A stretch of 64,000 nucleotides of DNA, taken from NCBI RefSeq assembly GCF_052324685.1, contig NC_135211.1, forward strand, positions 51,783,682-51,847,681. The letters are read 5' to 3'. The translations under genes were made by a program, and so were the position numbers. The notes beneath the pieces are model-generated. The model was not told the origin of the DNA, did not search any database, and worked only from the letters and a program-made list of their open reading frames with translations. Positions within the stretch are counted from its first letter, which is position 1. Every line of letters starts with the position of its first letter. This document shows positions 57,270 through 64,000 of this stretch, piece by piece. The DNA comes from Brachyhypopomus gauderio (Eukaryota; Chordata; Actinopteri; Gymnotiformes; Hypopomidae).

Positions 57270-58394
57270 CTATTCATCCATTTCACTGTCATCATCAGAG
57301 TCATCATCCCATGGAGCAATGTGCTCTGTTTCTTTTAAAGTATTTCCACAATTTTGGCATCTACATAAATCTGTACAACACAGGCTGGGAGACATACAGG
57401 AACATCTCCCTGTCTCATATTTGCCCTGCTTACAACTGCAGTGAACTACCTGCAACACACTTTCAGGGGCGGAGTTTAGTCATCCAGGTCAACGTTAACT
57501 CTCCATCCTCAAGGTGCCATCCATTGCCAATGGGTGAAGGGGCACACATATTACTTTTCAGAGAGTGTCTCGTTATTGCTGCTTGGTAGTTTGTCCTTTT
57601 GCAGTGCTGATACAGGGCATCACTTGTTGGTGGCATGGATAGTTCTGGCAAAGCTGAGGTTGACATGCAGAATGTTTTGTATCTGGCATCGTTCACATCT
57701 GCCAAGAATGTCTGACCATACAGTTGGCACACATATTTGCAAAGTAGTTCAAAGGTCGACTGATCCAGGTTAAAACTACTGTCCAAATCTGTAAATGCAG
57801 TCAGGTATTCCTTTTTCTCTGAGGCAAGAGAAAATGTCTTTCTTTTGCCCTGAAAGGCACTTGTAGAGTCACATCCTGAGAATGTATGGATCCCAATAAG
57901 TGCTGAACACACACGGGTGCCAAGAGCTGATGACACCTTGGCTATGTCAATGATTCTTGTTCTGTTGGTAAATCCAGTGAAAAATCCAGTGAAAATATAC
58001 AACCTACAAGGTAAAGCTCTCTGCAAACAGCAATTACTGCCACATCAGTATCAGGGCTCTTGATGACTACAGTCTTATATTCCTGTGCATCATGTTGTGC
58101 ATGTAAAAACAACCTGGTGTCACACTCCTCATGATCACGTCAGATCCTCAACAGCATTAAACGTTTGCATACCGTTTGTTACAGTCACGCAGTGACACAG
58201 TTCTCCATGAGCTATGTACAAGGCACCTTGGTGAGATCTGCATCGTGCCATACGACACAGAGAAATTCTGCCAGTGGCTCTTTGTTTGTTCCATCAGACA
58301 GACATTTCACAATGTCCTAGTCTATTAAGAAGGGATACAATATGTGACGAACCTGTTAAACTGTTAAAACAGTTAGACCAAGACACAATGATTT

Positions 58395-58691
58395 TGTCAC
58401 GTTGTGGGGGGGCCCCCTGCCGGTCGCCCCCGGTTACAGCGGCAGCGGTCCTGTTTTTGGTCATGTGATGTTCGTCCCTCAGGTGGGCGGGACCCGTGAT
58501 CCGTCTCACCTGAGGGTCGTTTGTTCGTCTATATATGTCTTGTCTTCGTACCAGTTGACTGCTGGTTATTATTTCCTTCATTCGGAACAATGCACAGGTT
58601 TTTGGTTTGCACACTTTCTATTAAACCATCCTATTTCCCTGAGACTTGGCGTGATCGCTTCCTTTTTAAGTTGCTCACCCTGCCCGTCACA
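58395..58691 (+). repeat. Solo LTR, same family as 19314-21781
   Basis: 297 bp, TG...CA, flanked by GATTT at 58390-58394 and 58692-58696. It is in the opposite orientation to the element at 19-22 kb and interrupts the CXC-domain pseudogene. Confidence 0.92.
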
Positions 58692-58882
58692 GATTTAGGT
58701 GTTTGCATCTGGCCCTTAGACGCAAGGTACATAATGTCTTGACAAATGGATATCACTTTTAGGTTCAAATCATCTGGAATATCAACATAGCCAGCGTTGG
58801 TTCCTCAGTTGCACCCACAATCCAGGAAATCAGATTATACAATTTGAGAGGGACAACAGATTTAGCTTCAGTTACATGTAAG

Positions 58883-60257
58883 CAGAGGTGGGTAGGAACG
58901 CGTTACATTTTCTCCGTTACATTTACTCAAGTAGATTTTTGGACAAAAATGTACTTGTAGGAGTAGTTTTAATATGAAAGACTTCTACTTTTACTTGAGT
59001 AAATATGTGGTGAGAAAAACGCGACAATCGGATTTGCGCTGCGCGCTACCGTTACTTTCGTTTTGTAAATAATTCGTCTTTTCAGTGAGAAGACTGACCA
59101 ACGTCTCATCACCCGAGTATGAGTGACCAATCAAATGAAGCCGGTCAATCACGTGATCACATACGCAAACTTTCTCCACCATAGCAAGAAAGTGACAGAA
59201 AAACCTACCGAGCATCCGTGACCTCATACAGCCAATGTTCACATTACAAACGTGTAAAAGGACAGCTGTATAATGCGCTGCAGGGTTGCCAAGTTTTCAA
59301 GATCACTTTTAGTGAGATTTAAACCGGGGTGGGGGTGGGGGTTTGGGTGGTGAACGTAAATTGTTGCCGGGGGGGGGGGGGGGGGGGGGGGGGGTGTAAA
59401 ATGGACACAAATTAAGTATTAAATCGCGATCGATCGAATGCCGGTGGTTGGCGCCAGAGCGAACTAGTAACTCATTGAATCATAGATGTGGATCAGATGT
59501 AAATAAACTAGATTTTTTTCGGTGTGAGAAATCTGATGTGTGGCGTGTAAGCGTGTGAAGACAGTCAAATGCATGTGTTTTACGCTCAATGCGTGAGAGT
59601 TTGCAACCTTGGCGCTGCCAATTGTGTCTGCAAACGTGTGGACATTTCAGCCTACAAGAACTCAACATCAAATATGAGGAAACAATGCGATAATTTTGCT
59701 GTATGTATAATTTTGTGTAATGCTATATCTCTGAGGCATAACGTTTGTATGATGTAATTATTAAATGTAACGCAGTGCAATACTAAAAACCAGTTCTCAC
59801 ACTGATTGTACACACTAGCAATATAGGATGATTAGGTCTGCTACAAATTGATTCAGTTGGCGTCAAGTTGTAGCTACACGTATTGACCGACAGTCTCATC
59901 AGTTAGTGTCTTTGTGGAACACATTAAAGTTACACAGGCCTAATAATTAGGAACAAACAAAAATACATATTATTTATAATAAATAATTTATATATATAAT
60001 ATTTATTTATAATAAATTATTTTTATCATTAAAAGTCATTGTTTCCTGTAATTCAATTTCCCATGATGTCATTTACTGACACGAGACAGTACTCATGCAT
60101 TTACTCACTACTTGAGTAGCTTTTAATCAAAGTACTTTTTTACTTTTACTCAAGTAAATTTTTGGGATGCATACTTTTACTTTTACTTGAGTAACATTTG
60201 GTTCAAGTAACTGTACTTTTACTTGAGTAAAATTGTTGAACACTCTACCCACCTTTG
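58883..60257. mobile_element. hAT-like element, complete, non-coding
   Basis: The ends CAGAGGTGGGTAG and CTACCCACCTTTG are flanked by CATGTAAG (58875-58882) and CATGCAAG (60258-60265), an 8-bp duplication with one change. Subterminal TTTTACTTGAGTAA motifs are repeated. It contains a G26 run. A truncated relative lies at 10841. Confidence 0.88.
59369..59394. repeat. Poly-G run of 26
   Basis: A homopolymer inside the hAT-like element; length uncertain. Confidence 0.9.
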
Positions 60258-60599
60258 CATGCAAGTCATCTGATGTGGGTGGCCGTGGGCATGTCATCCC
60301 AGAAGTGTCACGCAAAAGCTTTTGTAAAATCAGTGCTGCACTATAAAGTGTGCTTGTGTTCTCTGTAGTGTCACTGGGGCACCTAAACTTGACTTTTCCT
60401 GACCAGCTGTTGTATTTGGGTTTTTTTTCACAGTCACGTTCAGTTTGTCTTACCTCAGTTGACTCAGTTGTTGTTGCTGTGTGTAATGGGTGAGGTAGCC
60501 TGTCTAGCAAAGTATCTGCAGATAACGTCTCAACAAAAACCATCTGACACATGAAGCGATTGCTGGGAGAGTAAAACACCAGCTGGGGGAAGTCACGGC

Positions 60600-62428
60600 C
60601 AGGGGCATCGCCTGGGGTGGGCTTCCGGGGCTTCAGCCCCGAATGATTATCCAGTAGCTCTGAACCTTTTCGCTCAGCTGTACTATTAATGAGGAGGCCA
60701 ATGCTGCTGTGAGAATAGGAAATCTCTTAACGCCAATCATAGTGCCGCTTCAAGGATAAAGTTCCGCCTTTCAGGAGAAACAGCCAATCAGCTTGCTGGT
60801 TTTGCGGGCGCGGAGGAGAGCCCACCCTCACCCCCGCGAGGGAGCGCACATGCGCTCTAGCCATTTTTGGCAGCAGGTTGCAGGTAGCTGACGGTGAAAG
60901 AAAATGGATATACGGCGTTTTTTCAAGGAGAAAGGTAACGGTAGTTAACTATGTAAACTGTGATGACATTGTTTGTGGAGCTATCTGATAGCTGGTTAAA
61001 AACACACAGATCAAACCCACTGTGTGCTTAATAAAATGCAGCTTGTCACTAGTCAGCTTCGGAATTAGTTAGCTAACCTAGTTAGTTAACCTATCTAGCT
61101 AGTTAACCTAGATAGCTTAGGTAGTGAAGGTTTGAGGAAAAAAAACTTATATAGTTATAGTTAGTATGTTCAACATGCCCTGATGTACCTGATAAGCTAA
61201 TAACTATTTCATTTTCAAATTGTGTTTAATAATTTAGGATTGTAGGACTGTAAGCTATAATGAATGAAAATCCATTTAGTTAACTAGCAGTTAACTAGTT
61301 AGCTAGAAGGTGGACGTTGTGGATAATCAAAATTTAGTACAATACTTTATGATGGTAGTTTAAAGCAGTTTCTTAACCCTGGTCACTGCCCTAAAATTGT
61401 GTGTTTTCCACTGGAGCCAACTGATCAGCTAATAAACAATCCTTTATTGAGTTTACACAGCACAGCATATCACCACTTACTTTATCAAGTGCTTTTAAAA
61501 GAAAACTTTAGAATATGCATAAATGAATGAATGTTGCAAAAAATAATTTACTTTTAATAGTTGAGGGTTAGGGTTTGTTAGAGTTTGTTCAAATCTCAAG
61601 TATTGTGGTGTAATTTATTTCCTAATACAAACAAAGAGAACTTGAGAGGAGAGAACTGGAGAGGAGAACAGACAACAGGAGAGGAGAGCAGAGGAGAGGA
61701 GAACAGAGACCAGGAGAGGAGAACAGACAACAGGAGAGGAGAACAGACAACAGGAGAGGAGAACAGAGGACTAGAGAGGAGAACAGACAACAGGAGAGGA
61801 GAACAGACAACAGGAGAGGAGAACAGAGGACTAGAGAGGAGAACAGACAACAGGAGAGGAGAACAGAGGACTAGAGAGGAGAACAGACAACAGGAGAGGA
61901 GAGCAGAGCAGAGCAGAGGAGAGGAGAACAAAGACCTGGAGAGGAGAGAACAGGAGAGGAGATGAGAACAACACAGACAACAGGAGAGGAGATGAGAACA
62001 ACACAGATAACAGGAGAGGAGAACAGAGAACTAGAGAGAACAGACAACAGGAGAGGAGAGCAGAGAACAGGAGAGGAAAGAGGAGAGAACAGGAGAGGAG
62101 AACAGAGTAGAACTGGAGAGGAGAGGAGATGGGAGAAGACAATACAAGTGGTATGGAAAACAATGCCTAATAAACACATTATTAATAAAATACACGTTTT
62201 TAGTACGAAATCTAGCAAAATAATGACAGATGTAGTTTGTTTTAGCACAGTCTTTTGTATTTAAAATATTGTTTCCAGCTTTATTTTAAGCATGCTTTCC
62301 TGAATTACTATTTAACAGGGTAGAAGAGAGGGTGGAGAGCGAGGAAATATGAAATGTGGAGAGACCTGAAATGAACTGAACAGGACTGGACTGATCTAAA
62401 GAAAGAACAGGTAAGTAATTCTTAAAGA

Positions 62429-62429
<1 letters not shown>
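60600..62429 (+). mobile_element. hAT element, left end and first coding exon
   Basis: It begins CAGGGGCATCGCCTGGGG, GGGGCTTCAGCCCCG, a fish hAT terminal repeat, directly against the CXC pseudogene frame. Exon 1 at 60904-60934 reads MDIRRFFKEK with donor AAAG|GTAACG, the usual start of TTF-type zinc-finger hAT transposases. No later exon or right terminus is seen. The presumed intron holds a minisatellite, and an L2-like LINE follows. The right border is unknown. Confidence 0.6.
61636..62150. repeat. Purine-rich GAGAACAGACAACAGGAGA minisatellite
   Basis: About 25 units of GGAGAGGAGAACAGACAACA and the variant AGAGGACTAGAGAGG, almost free of T on the plus strand across some 500 bp. The Arg/Glu/Gln-rich frame across it is a repeat translation. 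Confidence 0.95.
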
Positions 62430-62459
<30 letters not shown>

Positions 62460-64000
62460 GTTAAACTTATATAGCGCCTTTACAAGTCCCAAGGTCGCTT
62501 TACAAATATAAGCAAAATTAAACAGCAAAAATTACGCAGAGCCCGAAGAAGGTGCAGGGGAAAAATGAAGGGAAAAGAGATGAGTTTTCAATAAGGTTTT
62601 AAACTGAGAGAGAGAAGAAGTAGAACGAAGAGAGGGGGGAGAGAGTTCCAGAGCAATGGGGCTGCGACACTGAAGGACCGACCACCCATAGAGCTGAGCC
62701 TGAACCTGGGAACCACCAAAAGACCTGCTTCCGAAGACCTAAGGTTACGAGAAGGCTTATAGGGTTTTAGGAGGTCGAGTAGATATTTAGGAGCCAGGCC
62801 ATGAAGTGCTTTGAATGTAAGGAGTAAAACTTTATAGTGTATGCATGAGGTAATGGGCAGCCAATGAAGTCTCTCAAGAACAGGAGTAATGTGCTCAGAT
62901 TTTCTAGTGTAGGTGAGAGTCCGAGCTGCAGAATTCTGCACTATTTGTAGAATAAGTGACTTAGCAGGGAGTCCATATAGCAGTGAATTACAGTAGTCTA
63001 GGCGGGAGGTGACAAAAGCATGTATCAGCGATTCGGCTGCATTGGTGGGTAACAGAGGGCGAATACGAGAAATATTACGAAGGTGGAAGAATGCCGACCT
63101 AGACAGGGACTTGATGTGTGGTTCTAATGACAAATAAGAGTCAAAGAGAACACCTAGGTTTCGGACAGTGACTGATGGAGAAATTGGAATGTCATTTACC
63201 GTGAGAGCAGGAGTTTTGAACGAGTTAACCATGGACTTGGATCCAATGATTATAAACTCAGTTTTGTGTGCATTTAATGAAAGAAAATTTGCCCTAAGCC
63301 AGGAGTTCAGGTCAATAAGACAACTATTTAACTGAGGTGGAGGAAAAGGTGCAGTAGGTTTGAGACTGAGGTAGACCTGTGTGTCATCAGCGTAGCAGTG
63401 AAAATGTAACTTATGGCTACGAAAAATATAACCAAGGGGGAGAATATAAATTATAAAAAGGAGGGGACCAAGGACGGAACCCTGAGGGACACCATGCTTA
63501 ATAGGTACTGTGTCAGACGTGTGGTTCCCCATTGAAATAAACTGAAGCCTGCCAGTCAGATATGAGTGAAACCAAGATAGCACGGTTCCAGATAGACCAA
63601 TCTCAGAGAGCCTAATCAGGAAAACATCATGATTCACTGTGTCAAAAGCAGCAGTAAAGTCAAGAAGCAGCAGAACAGAGACACAGCCTATATCAGCGGA
63701 GAGGAGGAGGTCATTTAAGACACAGAGAAGAGCAGTCTCAGTGCTGTGGTGCTTACGAAACCCAGATTGAAATTTTTCAAATAATTCATTACAGTTCAAG
63801 AGCTCAAGCAGCTGGGAAGCAACAACCTTTTCTAGAACTTTAGTAATGAATGGGAGATTTGAAATCGGCCTGTAATTGCTCAGGATAGTTGTGTCTAAGT
63901 CAGGCTTCTTGATAATAGGTGTAACAGCTGCTGTTTTCAAAGACACAGGAACATAGCCAGAAGTGAGAGACAGATTAACCAAGTGGCATATTGGTTCAGA
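62430..64000 (-). mobile_element. L2-like LINE, 3' part, continues beyond the window
   Basis: The minus-strand reverse-transcriptase frame from the window edge to the stop at 62588 is unbroken. Blocks: NYRPISNLPFITKVLEKVVA, GFRKHHSTETALLCVLND, LLLDFTAAFDTVNHD, HGVPQGSVLGPLLFIIYI and the catalytic HCYADDTQVYLSL. The 3' UTR ends GTAAAGCGACCTTGGGACTT, GGCGCTATATAAG and an (ATT)n tail (62431-62459), typical of L2-clade elements. The same terminal motif ends the SINE at 17550. The endonuclease half is outside the window. Confidence 0.9.
62588..64000 (-). CDS. L2-like reverse transcriptase, partial (5' end outside window)
   Basis: About 470 residues with no stop or frameshift, including the reverse-transcriptase palm with YADD and a C-terminal WFRANFLSLN-like thumb region (NSWLRANFLSLNAHKTEF). 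The Met at 63982 is internal, since the frame is already open upstream (EPICHLVNLSL). It is the only intact RT frame in the window. Confidence 0.88.
   Translation of the reverse strand, partial: SEPICHLVNLSLTSGYVPVSLKTAAVTPIIKKPDLDTTILSNYRPISNLPFITKVLEKVVASQLLELLNCNELFEKFQSGFRKHHSTETALLCVLNDLLLSADIGCVSVLLLLDFTAAFDTVNHDVFLIRLSEIGLSGTVLSWFHSYLTGRLQFISMGNHTSDTVPIKHGVPQGSVLGPLLFIIYILPLGYIFRSHKLHFHCYADDTQVYLSLKPTAPFPPPQLNSCLIDLNSWLRANFLSLNAHKTEFIIIGSKSMVNSFKTPALTVNDIPISPSVTVRNLGVLFDSYLSLEPHIKSLSRSAFFHLRNISRIRPLLPTNAAESLIHAFVTSRLDYCNSLLYGLPAKSLILQIVQNSAARTLTYTRKSEHITPVLERLHWLPITSCIHYKVLLLTFKALHGLAPKYLLDLLKPYKPSRNLRSSEAGLLVVPRFRLSSMGGRSFSVAAPLLWNSLPPLFVLLLLSLSLKPY

Larger units (their letters stand above)
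57270..60599 (-). pseudogene. Multicopy gene with PIN-like region and C-terminal CXC Cys-rich domain, decayed
   Basis: Coding blocks on the minus strand: 60599-60266 (FYSPSNRFMCQMVFVETLSA...), 58874-58697 (EAKSVVPLKLYNLISWIVGA...), about 58130-57463 (VVIKSPDTDVAVIAV, KVSSALGTRVCSALIGIHTF, SGCDSTSAFQGKRKTFS) and 57458-57270 (HCSCKQGKYETGRCSC, CTDLCRCQNC, acidic tail, TAG). The SPDTDV..SGCDSTSAF.GK pattern and the final CXC cluster recur in a poorly characterised multicopy family in fish and invertebrates. I do not know its function; a nuclease-like fold is a guess. The blocks are separated by a solo LTR (58395-58691) and a hAT-like element (58883-60257). There are also stops in 58130-58394 and a one-base shift between the last two blocks at about 57460. 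Confidence 0.65.

Noticed and set aside
61585-61965. A 126-residue Arg/Glu/Gln-rich protein
   Set aside because: Direct translation of the purine minisatellite; all three frames stay open there.

Overview
The window is nuclear DNA from a vertebrate, almost certainly a teleost fish. It has intron-containing genes with GT-AG splice sites, vertebrate orthologues (FBXO10, POLR1E), a CD2/SLAM-type immunoglobulin receptor, and a dense load of fish-type transposons (Tc1, hAT, Harbinger, L2-like and Rex1/Babar-like LINEs, tRNA SINEs, an LTR element). No species is assigned. No rRNA gene, functional tRNA gene, CRISPR array, operon or phage was seen.

Layout. 1-10 kb is the conserved part: the last nine exons of fbxo10 (+) face polr1e (-, 12 exons, complete), tail to tail as in mammals. 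10-24 kb is a transposon graveyard: a truncated hAT, a penta/decamer tandem repeat, a HECT-domain exon, an integrase-core exon, several MITEs, an L2-tailed SINE, and a Russian-doll nest in which a non-autonomous LTR element (two 297-bp LTRs, AAATC target duplication) sits inside one terminal-inverted-repeat element inside another. 24.5-32 kb is a two-gene locus: a broken CACTA/EnSpm-like (Transposase_21-type) transposase followed by an apparently intact 11-exon DUF4806-type gene.

34.1-50.6 kb is a large direct tandem duplication. Unit 1 (34139-40570) restarts at 40571. Both units carry the same signal-peptide exon, a satellite-like ~142-bp array and a dead LINE. Unit 2 has about 3.2 kb of extra sequence (Harbinger element, unknown 3' exon) and extends to about 50638. 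The duplicated signal-peptide exon fits, in splice phase, the IgV exon at 53270. The duplication therefore appears to have copied the first exon, and probably the promoter, of the Ig receptor gene whose remaining exons lie at 53.2-56.5 kb. That receptor has an IgV domain, an Ig C2 domain, a membrane segment and a cytoplasmic ITSM-like TIYDQI motif, with a dead Tc1 transposon in its last visible intron.

57.2-60.6 kb is a decayed repeat-family gene on the minus strand with a C-terminal Cys-rich CXC-like domain. It has been cut by a solo copy of the same 297-bp LTR (GATTT duplication), a 1.4-kb hAT-like element (8-bp duplication) and a second hAT element whose first coding exon is visible. The right end holds a purine-only minisatellite and the reverse-transcriptase part of an L2-like LINE that runs off the window.

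Only fbxo10, polr1e, the Ig receptor and perhaps the DUF4806 gene look like host genes under constraint. Nearly everything else is mobile or simple-sequence DNA. Exon boundaries were placed by eye from splice consensus, reading-frame phase and remembered protein families, and no database search was run.
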